Positions 24,785-33,521 of a stretch of 64,000 bases of DNA are shown here, one piece after another (positions within the stretch are counted from its first letter, which is position 1; every line of letters begins with the position of its first letter). A program made the position numbers and the translations under genes. Location: positions 1 to 64,000 of the forward strand of contig NZ_LMNG01000032.1 of NCBI RefSeq assembly GCF_001423295.1. The letters run 5' to 3'. The DNA is from Methylobacterium sp. Leaf112. Its GTDB lineage: Bacteria; Pseudomonadota; Alphaproteobacteria; Rhizobiales; Beijerinckiaceae. The notes under the pieces were generated by a model. That model did no database searches. It was not told where the DNA came from and worked only from the letters and a program-made list of their open reading frames with translations.

Positions 24785-26421
24785 TCCGCATCCAGGGGGG
24801 ACGGGTCGTCGATCCGACGGCCGGACGCGACGCCGTCGGCGACGTCTGGATCGAGAACGGCCGGGTCGTCGCCGCCTCCGAGCGCACGCCCGACCAGACC
24901 ATCGACGCCACGGGTTGCGTGGTGATGGCCGGCGGCGTCGAGGTCCATTCGCACATAGCCGGCGGCAACGTGGTGATGAGCCGCCTGCTCCTGCCGGAGC
25001 TCTACACCAGCGAGGCGGCCCCCGAGGGCCATCCCTTCGCGCATGCGGGCGGCTCGGCCGCCTGGATCGGCGCGAACTATGCGCGGATGGGCTACACCAT
25101 CGCGGTCGAGCCGGCGATGCCGCCGGCGAGCGCCCTCTCGACCCAGCTCGAACTCGCCGACATTCCGCTGCTCGATCGCGGCGCCCTCACGGTGATGGGC
25201 AACGACGACCACCTGCTCCAGCTCCTGCGCCAGCGCGAGGGCAAGGCGGCGGTGCGCGACCTCGTCGCGCTTGCGGTCGCCACCTCGCGGGGGCTGGGCG
25301 TCAAGTGCATCAACGCGGGCGGCGCCTCGGCCTTCAAGGACGGGATGCTGAAGCTCAGCCTCGACGAGGAGATTCCCGTCTACGGCCTGTCCACGCGCAA
25401 GATCATGACGGCCCTGCTCGATGCGGTCGAGGAGATCGGCGTGCCGCACCCGCTGCACGTCCATTGCAACAACCTCGGCATTCCGGGCGCCGACGAGTCG
25501 TTCGTGGATACCCTCGAAGCGGCGGAAGGCCGGCGCATCCACTTCGCCCACGCCCAGTTCTACGCCTACGGCGTCGCCGATCCCGAGAATCCGGCCACCG
25601 GTGGATTCCGCTCGGCGGCCGAGCGCATCACCGAGGCGATGGAGAAGCACCCCAACGCCACCTTCGACGTCGGCCAAGTCGCCTTCGGCCAGACCGTGAC
25701 CATCTCGCTCGACATCCTGCGCCAGTTCGCGGGCCGCAAGGGTGCCAATCCGAAGAAATGGATCCTCACGGCGGGGGACGCGGAAGGCGGCGGCGTCGTG
25801 CCGTTCCTCTACAAGCCGCGCGGCGCCGTCAGCTCCCTGCAATGGGCCATCGGCCTGGAGCTCATGCTGCTCTCCAAGGAGCCGGAGCGCACGATCCTGA
25901 CGACGGACCATCCCAATGGCGGTCCGTTCACGGATTACCCGCACATCATCCATTTGCTGATGGACAAGGAGAAGCGCGACCGCGAGATCGCCGGCCTCCA
26001 TAAAGTCATTGGCGAGCGCTCGGGCCTGTGCGCCATCGAGCGCGAGTACAGCTTCTCCGAGATCGCGCAGCTCACCCGCTCGGGCCCGGCCAAGCTCCTC
26101 GGGCTGACGGATCGCGGCCACCTGCGCGAGGGCGCTCGGGCCGACGTCGCCATCTATCGCGACGATCGGGATCGCACGGCGATGTTCGCCCGGGCGAAGT
26201 ACGTGCTCAAGGACGGGGTGACCATCGTCGAGGACGGCGAGGTCGTGGCCTGGACCTCCGGGCACACCCTCGAACTCACCGTCGAGTCCGACAAGGCCAT
26301 GGTCGCCCGCTCGGAGACCTACCTGCAGGACCGCTTCGGCGCGGGCCTGAGCTCCTTCGAGGTGCCGGACGAGGCCTTCCCGAAGGCGGACGTGTTCGAG
26401 GAGGTCGCATGTCTGGCTTGA
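24778..26421 (+). CDS. fhcA: Formyltransferase/hydrolase complex subunit A (formylmethanofuran hydrolase, amidohydrolase family)
   Basis: The 547-residue protein is an amidohydrolase of the FwdA/FmdA type. The first metal ligands are in GVEVHSHIAGGNVVMSR, other ligand regions are PLHVHCNNLGIPGADE and HFAHAQFYAYG, and the late Asp region is ILTTDHPNGGPFTDYPH. With FhcB it forms the hydrolytic core that releases formate from formylmethylofuran. In M. extorquens the complex carries methylofuran as a prosthetic group. It overlaps fhcB at its start and precedes fhcD by 42 bases. Full family length. Confidence 0.95.
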   Translation: MLIRIQGGRVVDPTAGRDAVGDVWIENGRVVAASERTPDQTIDATGCVVMAGGVEVHSHIAGGNVVMSRLLLPELYTSEAAPEGHPFAHAGGSAAWIGANYARMGYTIAVEPAMPPASALSTQLELADIPLLDRGALTVMGNDDHLLQLLRQREGKAAVRDLVALAVATSRGLGVKCINAGGASAFKDGMLKLSLDEEIPVYGLSTRKIMTALLDAVEEIGVPHPLHVHCNNLGIPGADESFVDTLEAAEGRRIHFAHAQFYAYGVADPENPATGGFRSAAERITEAMEKHPNATFDVGQVAFGQTVTISLDILRQFAGRKGANPKKWILTAGDAEGGGVVPFLYKPRGAVSSLQWAIGLELMLLSKEPERTILTTDHPNGGPFTDYPHIIHLLMDKEKRDREIAGLHKVIGERSGLCAIEREYSFSEIAQLTRSGPAKLLGLTDRGHLREGARADVAIYRDDRDRTAMFARAKYVLKDGVTIVEDGEVVAWTSGHTLELTVESDKAMVARSETYLQDRFGAGLSSFEVPDEAFPKADVFEEVACLA

Positions 26422-26463
26422 AGGACATGTCCGGCTTGAAGGATGGGCGTCGCGTGAGGACCG

Positions 26464-27429
26464 GTGGCTGACATGACGGAACTCACCCTCAACGGGATCC
26501 CGGTGATCGACACCTTCGCCGAGGCGTTCGACGTCGCCGGCACGGCGATCATCATCACCAACGATACGGCGAAGTGGGCGATGATCGCCGCCGTCACCAT
26601 GACGGGGTTCGCCACGTCCGTGATCGGCTGTGGCGCCGAGGCCGGCATTGATTGCGAACTGTCGCCCGAGGAGACGCCGGACGGGCGCCCCGGCGTGCGC
26701 GTCCTGCTGTTCGGCTTCGAACCGAACGGCCTGAAGGACCAGCTCCTCAAGCGCGTCGGCCAGTGCATCCTCACCTGCCCGGGCACCGCCTGCTACGCCG
26801 GCGTCGACGGCCCCACGAAAATAAAACTCGGCGGCGCCATCCGCTACTTCGGCGACGGGTTCGCCGTGGCCAAGCGCCTGCCCGATCCCATCACCGGCCA
26901 GTCGCGCCGCTACTGGCGCATCCCGGTCATGGACGGCGAGTTCCTGTGCGAGGACTTCGTTCGCGCCGTGGACGGGGCGGTCGGCGGCGGCAACCTGCTG
27001 TTCCTCGGCCGCAATCATGCCGAGACCCTGAAGGTCGCCGAGATCGCCGTCGATGCCGCCCGCACGGTCTCGGGCGCGATCCTGCCCTTCCCCGGCGGCA
27101 TCGTCCGCTCGGGCTCGAAGGTCGGCGCACGCACCAAGGGCATGATGGCCTCGACCAACGACGCCTATTGCCCGACCCTGAAGGGTCGGGCCGGCACCGA
27201 ACTCTCGGCCGACGTCGGCGTGGTGCTGGAGATCGTCATCGACGCCCTGACCTCGCACGGGGTCGCCGAATCCATGCGCGCAGCCCTGCATGCGGCCACC
27301 GAGGCCGGCGCGGCCCACGGGCTCGTGGCGGTCACGGCCGGCAATTACGGCGGCAATCTCGGCCGCCATCACTACCACCTGAAGGACCTGCTCTCGAAGG
27401 AGCCGGCGAGCGAGGCTGGAGCGGCATGA
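26464..27429 (+). CDS. fhcD: Formylmethanofuran:tetrahydromethanopterin formyltransferase (complex subunit D)
   Basis: The 321-residue protein is the Ftr homologue: MTELTLNGIPVIDTFAEAFD, CGAEAGIDCELSPEETPDGR, RVGQCILTCPGTACYAGVDG and FCED-type segment GEFLCEDFVRAVDGAVGGGN. It moves the formyl group from formyl-H4MPT to methylofuran, feeding the hydrolase core. The start may be GTG 26464 (MADMTEL) or ATG 26473; GGTGGCTGAC around it gives no clear decision. It overlaps fhcC by ATGA. Between fhcA and fhcD the short DNA encodes two similar GLKDMSGLKD motifs in another frame, which is probably chance. Confidence 0.95.
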   Translation: MADMTELTLNGIPVIDTFAEAFDVAGTAIIITNDTAKWAMIAAVTMTGFATSVIGCGAEAGIDCELSPEETPDGRPGVRVLLFGFEPNGLKDQLLKRVGQCILTCPGTACYAGVDGPTKIKLGGAIRYFGDGFAVAKRLPDPITGQSRRYWRIPVMDGEFLCEDFVRAVDGAVGGGNLLFLGRNHAETLKVAEIAVDAARTVSGAILPFPGGIVRSGSKVGARTKGMMASTNDAYCPTLKGRAGTELSADVGVVLEIVIDALTSHGVAESMRAALHAATEAGAAHGLVAVTAGNYGGNLGRHHYHLKDLLSKEPASEAGAA

Positions 27430-28223
27430 GCACCCTCACCCTGCGCCAGGAGCCGCCGGAGCGGCTCGATTTCCTGCACGTCACCCCCCTCTCCCTCAGC
27501 GGACTCAGCGAGACCGAGGCGGCGAAGCTCCCCGTCGGCACCAGCCGCCGGGGCCTGACCCTCGGCGACTGCTTCACCATCGTCCTCGACGGCTCCGAGG
27601 ATCTCGTCATCGAGGGCGGCTCGTCGCGCCTCGACCGGGTCGGCGCTTCGCTGGACGGCGGCAGCATCCGGGTCGTCGGCGATGTCGGCCAGCGCCTCGG
27701 CGCGGGCATGCGGAACGGCACTGTCACGGTCACCGGCTCGGCCGGTCCGTTCGCGGGGTCGGGGGCCACCGGCGGCACCATCACCATCGAGGGAGATGCG
27801 GGCGACCATGCCGGCGGGGCGGTCTACGCCGCCAAGGCCGGTCTCGACGGCGCCACCCTGATCATCAAGGGCGCGGCTGGGGATCACCTCGGAGACCGCA
27901 TGCGGCGCGGCCTCATCCTCGTCGGGGCGGCCGGGGCCCATGCGGGCTCGCGGATGATCGCCGGCACCATCGCGGCGACCTCCGTGGGCGACCACCCGGG
28001 CTTCGGCATGCGCCGCGGCACGATCCTCACGGGCGGCGTCGGTGCCCTCAGCCCGAGCTTCGTCGAGACCGGGACCCACGACCTCGTGTTCCTGCGCCTC
28101 CTCGCCCGGTCGCTGCGGCCCCTGAGCCCGGCCCACGCCGACCTCGCCGCCGGGGCGCTCACCCGGTACTCGGGCGATCTCGCGACCCTGGGCAAGGGGG
28201 AGCTCTGGGTATCGGCCGCCTGA
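27426..28223 (+). CDS. fhcC: Formyltransferase/hydrolase complex subunit C (FwdC/GltB-alpha helix-like)
   Basis: The 265-residue protein is built of glycine-rich repeats: GSIRVVGDVGQRLGAGMRNG, GTITIEGDAGDHAGGAVYAA, LIIKGAAGDHLGDRMRRG and IAATSVGDHPGFGMRRGTIL. This is the right-handed beta-helix shared by FwdC and the GXGXG domain of glutamate synthase. It is a structural subunit of the Fhc complex. Starts with ATGA overlap to fhcD, completing fhcBADC. A small GC hairpin (28215-28230) spans its stop codon. Confidence 0.93.
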   Translation: MSTLTLRQEPPERLDFLHVTPLSLSGLSETEAAKLPVGTSRRGLTLGDCFTIVLDGSEDLVIEGGSSRLDRVGASLDGGSIRVVGDVGQRLGAGMRNGTVTVTGSAGPFAGSGATGGTITIEGDAGDHAGGAVYAAKAGLDGATLIIKGAAGDHLGDRMRRGLILVGAAGAHAGSRMIAGTIAATSVGDHPGFGMRRGTILTGGVGALSPSFVETGTHDLVFLRLLARSLRPLSPAHADLAAGALTRYSGDLATLGKGELWVSAA

Positions 28224-28366
28224 CGGCGGCTGCGACAGTCGTTCAGCCCCGGAACGAGGGCTACTATATTGCGTAAATCTCCCGTGCGGGCGACCTTTCC
28301 GTCCCGCCGGGAAGCATCATCGTGCTGGCCCGCGCGTCCAGTCCGACGCATTCCAAGGCGCAGCCG

Positions 28367-28573
28367 ATGCTCATCCTGCTCTCGATCTGTCTCCTGTCCG
28401 AGCCGACACGTTGCCGCGAGGACCGGATCGATCTCTCGTTCGAGGCCCGCAGCCCAGCCGTGTGTCTGCGCAACTCCCAGAGCGCGCTGGCCAAATGGCA
28501 GGCGGAGCATCCGGAATGGCAGGTGAACCGCTGGCGCTGCGCCGTACGGGGGACCGTTCCGCGCGATCTGTGA
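28367..28573 (+). CDS. Small secreted-type hypothetical protein
   Basis: The 68-residue protein starts MLILLSICLLSEPTRCREDR; a frame extension to GTG 28322 is possible. It has a short hydrophobic N-terminus and three cysteines in a WxxEHPEWxVNRWRC context. AAGG lies nine bases upstream of ATG 28367. Short proteins with this cysteine and tryptophan pattern are common and unnamed in alphaproteobacteria. It sits between fhcC and the sensor kinase. Function is unknown. Confidence 0.6.
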   Translation: MLILLSICLLSEPTRCREDRIDLSFEARSPAVCLRNSQSALAKWQAEHPEWQVNRWRCAVRGTVPRDL

Positions 28574-28651
28574 TCGCGTCGCGAACCCTGTCCCTCGCCG
28601 GCTGAGCTGCTGCACTTGCGAAAACTGGCTTTCTGCGCCTAGACATCCGCC

Positions 28652-30328
28652 ATGCGCGACGATGATCTGCGGATCATCTGTCGTGCATGGGAGGAAGTGG
28701 CAAGAATTGGCCGAACGATGCGCTCGCTGAAGGTTCGGTTCGCCCTGCTCCTCGGCAGCACGGCCCTGCTCGTCGTCCTGGCGGCCCTCGGCGTGCTGTG
28801 GTCGATCGGGGCGGCGGAGCGCACCATCGACCGGACCCTGGCGGCACAGGGGCGTCTCGAACTCCTGGTCGAATTGTCGGGCCGCATGACCCAGTACGGT
28901 CTCGCCGCCCTGGAGGCGGTGAGCAATCCGGACGCGCAGCCGGAAGGCCTGTCGGTTGCCCGTACCAACGTCGATCGCGCCCTGGTCGCCGTCGACGAGG
29001 CCCTGGGACGCAGCATCGCGGTCAGCGACGATCCCCTCGACCGGACGCAGTACGCCGCCCGTTCGCGCCCCCTGGCGCAGCTCCGCTCGGCTCGTGCCGT
29101 CCTCGACCGGCAGGTCGCCCAGATTCTGCGCCGGTCCGAGGACGAGCAGCGCAAGGGCGCGATCCGCGGCGCCCTCAACGGCTTCGGCGCCATGACCGGC
29201 CAGCCCCTCTCCTTCCTCATCGAAGTGGAGCGCCGTTCGATGATCGCGGGGTCGGATGCCGCGCGCGACCTGTCCGCGACCCTGCGGGTGGCGTCCCTGG
29301 CGGCGGTGGCGGCGGCGCTGGCCATCGTGTTCGGACTGTACCGGGCGGTGACGCGCCCGACGCTCGCGCGCATCGCGGCGGTGCGTCAGGCGGCGAGCGC
29401 CGTCGGCCGGGGCGAACTCGACACCCGCCTGTCCGTGGCGACCCGGGACGAGCTCGGCCTGCTCGTCGCGAACTTCAACCGCATGGCCGCCCGGCTCGCC
29501 CGGCGCGAGGGACGTCTCGCCGCCGACCGGGCCGCCCTGGAGGATACGGTCGCGGCCCGCACCACGGACCTGCGCGCCGCCAACGCGCGCCTGGAGGCCG
29601 TGGACCGTTCGCGCCGGCGGTTCTTCGCCGATGTCAGCCACGAGCTGCGCACGCCGCTCACCGTGATCCTGGGCGAATGCGACATCGCTGCCCGATCGGC
29701 CGGACGCCCCGGCATCGACTACGCGCCGGTGTTCTCCACCATCCGCAAGCGTGCCCTGCGGCTTCAGCGCCGGGTCGAGGATCTGCTCCGGGTGGCCCGT
29801 TCGGAATCCGGTCAGATCGAGCTCGACCGGCGGCCGGTCCTCGCCTCGGCGATCCTCGCCGACGCCGTCGAGGGCATGGCCTCCGAGGCGGCCCGCCGCC
29901 GCGTCGGCCTCGTCCTGGAACCCATCGCCACCGATGCGGTTCTCCTGGCCGACCGGGAATGGCTCCGTCAGGTTCTGGAAAGCCTGGTCGACAACGCGCT
30001 GCGGCATGCCCGCGGCCTGACCCGCGTCACCCTCGCGCTTTCGGTTTCCCTCGACGGCGTGGCGACCGTCACCGTCACGGATGACGGCCCCGGCTTTCCG
30101 GAGACCGGCGACGCCCTGTTCGAGCGTTTCCGCCGCGAAAGCCCGTCCGGCGAGAGCGGGTTCGGCATCGGCCTGGCCCTGGCGCGCTGGGTCGTGGAGC
30201 GGCATGATGGTGCGATCCGCTTGGGGGCCGGGCCTCAGGATCGCGGGGCGCAGGTCGCCCTCGCACTTCCCGTTTCCGACGAAGCAGCGTCGGCCTCCCA
30301 TCGGACAGAGAAGGAAACCACGGCATGA
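28652..30328 (+). CDS. mxbD: Sensor histidine kinase, probably MxbD
   Basis: The 558-residue protein has a membrane helix near its start (FALLLGSTALLVVLAALGVL), a periplasmic sensor region to about residue 205, a second helix (LAAVAAALAIVFGLYRAV), a HAMP domain, and a coiled segment. The H-box DVSHELRTPLTVILGECDIA sits near residue 330, and the ATPase boxes VDNALRHARG, VTDDGPGFP and FGIGLALARW follow. It autophosphorylates and passes phosphate to the adjoining regulator, whose ATG overlaps its TGA. Position between fhcBADC and pqq matches mxbDM of M. extorquens, which is required for methanol oxidation; that naming is by remembered synteny. An internal ATG at 28718 is an alternative start. 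Confidence 0.8.
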   Translation: MRDDDLRIICRAWEEVARIGRTMRSLKVRFALLLGSTALLVVLAALGVLWSIGAAERTIDRTLAAQGRLELLVELSGRMTQYGLAALEAVSNPDAQPEGLSVARTNVDRALVAVDEALGRSIAVSDDPLDRTQYAARSRPLAQLRSARAVLDRQVAQILRRSEDEQRKGAIRGALNGFGAMTGQPLSFLIEVERRSMIAGSDAARDLSATLRVASLAAVAAALAIVFGLYRAVTRPTLARIAAVRQAASAVGRGELDTRLSVATRDELGLLVANFNRMAARLARREGRLAADRAALEDTVAARTTDLRAANARLEAVDRSRRRFFADVSHELRTPLTVILGECDIAARSAGRPGIDYAPVFSTIRKRALRLQRRVEDLLRVARSESGQIELDRRPVLASAILADAVEGMASEAARRRVGLVLEPIATDAVLLADREWLRQVLESLVDNALRHARGLTRVTLALSVSLDGVATVTVTDDGPGFPETGDALFERFRRESPSGESGFGIGLALARWVVERHDGAIRLGAGPQDRGAQVALALPVSDEAASASHRTEKETTA

Positions 30329-31029
30329 CGCGGGTCTTGATCGTCGAGGATGACAGCGACATTCGCGCCATGCTCGCGCGTGGCCTCGAGGCGGAAGGGT
30401 TCTCCGTGGGGGTCGCCGGCTGCGTCGACGATGCCCTCATCGCGGCGCGCGACTCGGCGCCGGAGGCAGTCGTCCTCGACATCACCCTGCCGGACGGCTC
30501 GGGCCACGATGTCTGCCGCTCGCTCCGCGAAGGCGGCTACCCCGGTCCGATCCTGTTCCTGTCTGCCCGCGACGAGGTCCGCGACCGCGCCGAGGGCCTG
30601 GCGCTGGGCGCCGACGACTACATCGTCAAGCCGTTCGTGTTCGACGAGCTCCTCGCCCGCCTGCAGACCCATCTCCTGCGCCGCAAGGAATCCGACGAGC
30701 CCCGCACCATCGTCACCGCCGGCCGCCTCGTCCTCGACCTCAACATCCGGCAGGTCGGCTTCGCGGATGCGACGGCGCGCCTCACCCCGCGCGAGGCCGA
30801 GCTCCTGGCGCTCCTCATGGACAAGGCCAACCAGCCGGTGTCGCGCGGCGACATCTTCGACAAGCTCTGGGCGGGCCAGGGTGGCCTGTCGCTGAATGTC
30901 GTCGATGTCTACGTGGGTTACCTGCGCACCAAGCTGTCGGACTTCGTTCGCCTGGGCGGCCCGGTCATCGTGACGGTCCGCGGACGCGGCTTCATGCTGG
31001 ACCTCAAGGGACAGGATTTCCGGCACTGA
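30325..31029 (+). CDS. mxbM: OmpR-family response regulator, probably MxbM
   Basis: The 234-residue protein has an N-terminal receiver (VLIVEDDSDIRAMLARGLEA; phospho-Asp in AVVLDITLPDGSG; Lys in DDYIVKPFVFDELLARL) and a C-terminal winged helix (RLTPREAELLALLMDKANQP, then VVDVYVGYLRTKLS). It binds DNA as a phosphorylated dimer. The ATG overlaps the mxbD stop, so the two are one operon. MxbM is known in M. extorquens to be needed for expression of methanol oxidation genes. pqqA lies 180 bases downstream and is a plausible target, though the binding site was not identified here. Confidence 0.82.
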   Translation: MTRVLIVEDDSDIRAMLARGLEAEGFSVGVAGCVDDALIAARDSAPEAVVLDITLPDGSGHDVCRSLREGGYPGPILFLSARDEVRDRAEGLALGADDYIVKPFVFDELLARLQTHLLRRKESDEPRTIVTAGRLVLDLNIRQVGFADATARLTPREAELLALLMDKANQPVSRGDIFDKLWAGQGGLSLNVVDVYVGYLRTKLSDFVRLGGPVIVTVRGRGFMLDLKGQDFRH

Positions 31030-31212
31030 GGGCGCGCCGCGTAAGCGCTTTCTGAGAGGATAGCGGGAGAAACCGGCAATTTAACGCTTGCCCTGCCGGG
31101 CGGAATTGTCGATATAGCTCCCGCGACAGAAACCACTGCGCCGTCAGTGTCTTACGATCTTCTTAAGGTCGATCGGGGCGCTGCTGTTCAAAAGAAACTC
31201 TGGAGAAACACC

Positions 31213-31302
31213 ATGACCTGGGCTGCCCCCGTCGTTTCCGAGATCTGCGTTGGCATGGAAGTCACGAGCTACGAGTCGGCTGAGATCGATACCTTCAACT
31301 AA
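31213..31302 (+). CDS. pqqA: PQQ precursor peptide PqqA
   Basis: The 29-residue peptide MTWAAPVVSEICVGMEVTSY plus ESAEIDTFN is PqqA. Glu16 and Tyr20 are the two residues that PqqE and later enzymes cross-link and trim into pyrroloquinoline quinone. TGGAGA lies eight bases upstream of the ATG. It differs at a few positions from the M. extorquens sequence as I recall it (MKWAAPIV start). It leads pqqB, pqqCD and pqqE; the processing peptidase genes pqqF/G are not in the window. Confidence 0.97.
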   Translation: MTWAAPVVSEICVGMEVTSYESAEIDTFN

Positions 31303-31347
31303 GGTTGTCGGAGCGAGCCTGAGGAGCGGGACAGCGTCGGTTCAGCC

Positions 31348-32247
31348 ATGCATGTCGTGATCCTCGGCTCCGCCGCGGGCGGCGGCCTTCCCCAGTGGAA
31401 TTGCCGCTGCCCCATCTGCTCCCTCGCCCGCGAGGATTCCACCCGCGTGAGGCCGCGGACCCAGTCGAGCATCGCCGTGTCCCCCGATGGGGATCGCTGG
31501 CTCCTGGTGAACGCCTCCCCCGATATCCGCCAGCAGCTGTTCGACACTCCGGTGCTGCACCCGCGCGAGGGCTTGCGCCACTCGCCGATCCATGCCGTGC
31601 TGCTCACCAACGGCGACGTCGATCACGTCGCCGGCCTGCTGACCCTGCGCGAGGGCCAGCCCTTCACCCTCTACGGGACAGCCGGCATCCTCGATTCGGT
31701 GAACGCCAACCGGGTGTTCGACGTGATGGCCGACGGGGTCGTCGCGCGCGAATCCATCGGCCTCGATGCGGCCTTCGAGCCGGTGCCCGGGCTCACCGTC
31801 ACCCTGTTCTCCGTGCCCGGCAAGGTGCCCCTCTGGCTCGAGGGGGAGACCGTGGACCTCGGCGCCGAGACCGAGACCACCGTCGGCGCGATGATCGAGG
31901 CGGGGGGCAAGCGGCTCGCCTACATTCCCGGCTGCGCCCGCGTCACCGACCGCCTCAAGGCCCAGATCGCGGGCGTCGAGGCCCTGTTGTTCGACGGCAC
32001 CGTTCTGCTCGACGACGACATGATCCGCGCCGGCGTCGGCACCAAGACCGGATGGCGCATGGGCCATGTGCCGATGACGGGCGAGAACGGCTCCATCGCG
32101 GCGCTCGCCGACATCGAGATCGGCCGCCGCGTCTTCGTGCACATCAACAACACGAACCCGGTACTGGTCGAGGATTCGGCCGAGCGCGCCTCCGTCGAAG
32201 CCGAGGGCTGGACCGTGGCCCATGACGGTCTGAGCCTGTCCCTCTGA
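31348..32247 (+). CDS. pqqB: PQQ biosynthesis protein PqqB
   Basis: The 299-residue protein is a metallo-beta-lactamase-fold PqqB: MHVVILGSAAGGGLPQWNCR with a CRCPIC metal-binding cluster typical of PqqB, LTNGDVDHVAGLLTLREGQP in place of the usual HxHxDH core, and a C-terminal VGTKTGWRMGHVPMTGENGS and HINNTNPVL. In PQQ synthesis it acts late as an iron-dependent hydroxylase on the tyrosine-derived precursor. Normal length, 45 bases downstream of pqqA, with a GAGGAG ribosome site. Confidence 0.96.
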   Translation: MHVVILGSAAGGGLPQWNCRCPICSLAREDSTRVRPRTQSSIAVSPDGDRWLLVNASPDIRQQLFDTPVLHPREGLRHSPIHAVLLTNGDVDHVAGLLTLREGQPFTLYGTAGILDSVNANRVFDVMADGVVARESIGLDAAFEPVPGLTVTLFSVPGKVPLWLEGETVDLGAETETTVGAMIEAGGKRLAYIPGCARVTDRLKAQIAGVEALLFDGTVLLDDDMIRAGVGTKTGWRMGHVPMTGENGSIAALADIEIGRRVFVHINNTNPVLVEDSAERASVEAEGWTVAHDGLSLSL

Positions 32248-32321
32248 CGGCCCGCGGCGGCCTGCACCGGACCCGGTCGCACCGATTGTCGGGTGGGACA
32301 CGCTGGCAATTTACTGCCCCA

Positions 32322-32388
32322 GCACCTATGTGGTGCGCAATATAATTGCGTTCGTGGTGTCGTTGGCCTGACAGGGATCACGACACCA
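32322..32388 (+). promoter_or_regulatory. Possible internal promoter with two inverted repeats ahead of pqqCD
   Basis: The 190-base gap between pqqB and pqqCD holds TATAAT at 32341-32346, rare in this GC-rich DNA, preceded by the inverted repeat GCACC-tatgt-GGTGC (32322-32336). TGGTGTCGT ... ACGACACCA (32355-32363 and 32380-32388) follows it. No good -35 box is seen. This could be a regulated secondary promoter or an RNA structure in the operon. Confidence 0.4.
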
Positions 32389-32438
32389 TCTAGAAGAAGC
32401 GCCCAGGAAACGCCCACCGTTGGAGCCGGACAACGCCC

Positions 32439-33521
32439 ATGACCGCGCCTTTCCCCACGCCCGTCGCCGATGAGACCCAGCGCCTCCTGAGCCCCGAGGA
32501 ACTCGCGGCGGCCCTGCGCGACATCGGCGCGAAGCGCTACCACAACCTGCATCCGTTCCACCGCCTGCTGCATGACGGCGAGTTGAACAAGGATCAGGTC
32601 CGCGCCTGGGCGCTCAACCGCTACTATTACCAAGCCATGATCCCCATCAAGGACGCGGCCGTGCTGGCGCGCATGGAGGATGCGAGTCTTCGCCGGATCT
32701 GGCGCCAGCGCATCGTCGATCACGACGGTGATGCGCCCGGCGACGGCGGCATCGAGCGTTGGCTCAAGCTCGCCGAGGGCGTCGGTTTTTCGCGAGCCTA
32801 TGTGGAATCGACCGAAGGCATCCTCTCGGCGACCCGGTTCTCCGTGGACGCCTACGTCCACTTCGTGAAGGAGCGCTCGCTGCTGGAAGCCATCGCCTCC
32901 TCGCTCACCGAGATGTTCTCGCCGACCATCATTTCCGAGCGCGTCGCCGGGATGCTGAAGAACTACGACTTCATCACCAAGGACACCCTGGCCTACTTCG
33001 ACAAGCGCCTCACCCAGGCGCCCCGCGACGCCGACTTCGCCCTCGACTACGTGCAGAAGCACGCCACCACCCCCGAGTTGCAGCGACAGGCGATGGCGGC
33101 GCTGACCTTCAAGTGCAACGTTCTGTGGACGCAGCTCGACGCCCTGTATTTCGCCTATGTCGCCCCAGGCCTCACCCCGCCCGACGCCTGGACCCCCGGC
33201 ACCGGTCTCGTCCCCGAGACCGTGACCGCGCAGGCGGCCGGTACCGGCACGCTGGGTCCGCACGACGTGCCGCGCCTGCCGCGCGGCGTGCGCCTGCGCC
33301 ACGACACCGTGCGCGGCGAGCACGTGCTGCTCGCCCCCGAGCGCACCTTCGACCTCGATGCCAACGCCGTGGCGGTGCTCGAATTCGTCGATGGGACCCG
33401 CACCGTGCGCGACATCGCCGGCCTGCTGGCGGAGAAATTCACCGCCGACCGCGCGGTGATCGAGGCCGATATCCTCGTCATGCTGAACGACCTCGCCACC
33501 AAACGGGTTCTTGAGCGATGA
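32439..33521 (+). CDS. pqqCD: Fused PQQ biosynthesis protein PqqC/PqqD
   Basis: The 360-residue protein is a fusion. The PqqC part (about residues 15-250) has YHNLHPFHRLLHDGELNKDQ, ALNRYYYQAMIPIKDAAVLA and STEGILSATRFSVDAYVHFV; PqqC performs the final oxidation and ring closure to PQQ. After a Pro-rich linker, residues about 270-355 are PqqD (RLPRGVRLRHDTVRGEHVLL, RTVRDIAGLLAEKFTADRAV), the chaperone that hands PqqA to PqqE. The fusion is known from M. extorquens. GGAG lies 12 bases upstream of the ATG. Its stop overlaps the start of pqqE. Confidence 0.95.
   Translation: MTAPFPTPVADETQRLLSPEELAAALRDIGAKRYHNLHPFHRLLHDGELNKDQVRAWALNRYYYQAMIPIKDAAVLARMEDASLRRIWRQRIVDHDGDAPGDGGIERWLKLAEGVGFSRAYVESTEGILSATRFSVDAYVHFVKERSLLEAIASSLTEMFSPTIISERVAGMLKNYDFITKDTLAYFDKRLTQAPRDADFALDYVQKHATTPELQRQAMAALTFKCNVLWTQLDALYFAYVAPGLTPPDAWTPGTGLVPETVTAQAAGTGTLGPHDVPRLPRGVRLRHDTVRGEHVLLAPERTFDLDANAVAVLEFVDGTRTVRDIAGLLAEKFTADRAVIEADILVMLNDLATKRVLER

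Noticed and set aside
26395..26463. Repeat-like GLKDMSGLKD coding between fhcA and fhcD
   Set aside because: Only two short copies in a 40-base spacer. No repeat array and no gene boundary signals.
24202..27378. 1058-codon minus-strand frame over fhcB-fhcA-fhcD
   Set aside because: Antisense frame generated by high GC at third positions; the three plus-strand genes are well supported.
27884..30301. 805-codon minus-strand frame over fhcC-mxbD
   Set aside because: No domain pattern. The overlapping plus-strand genes have complete domain sets.
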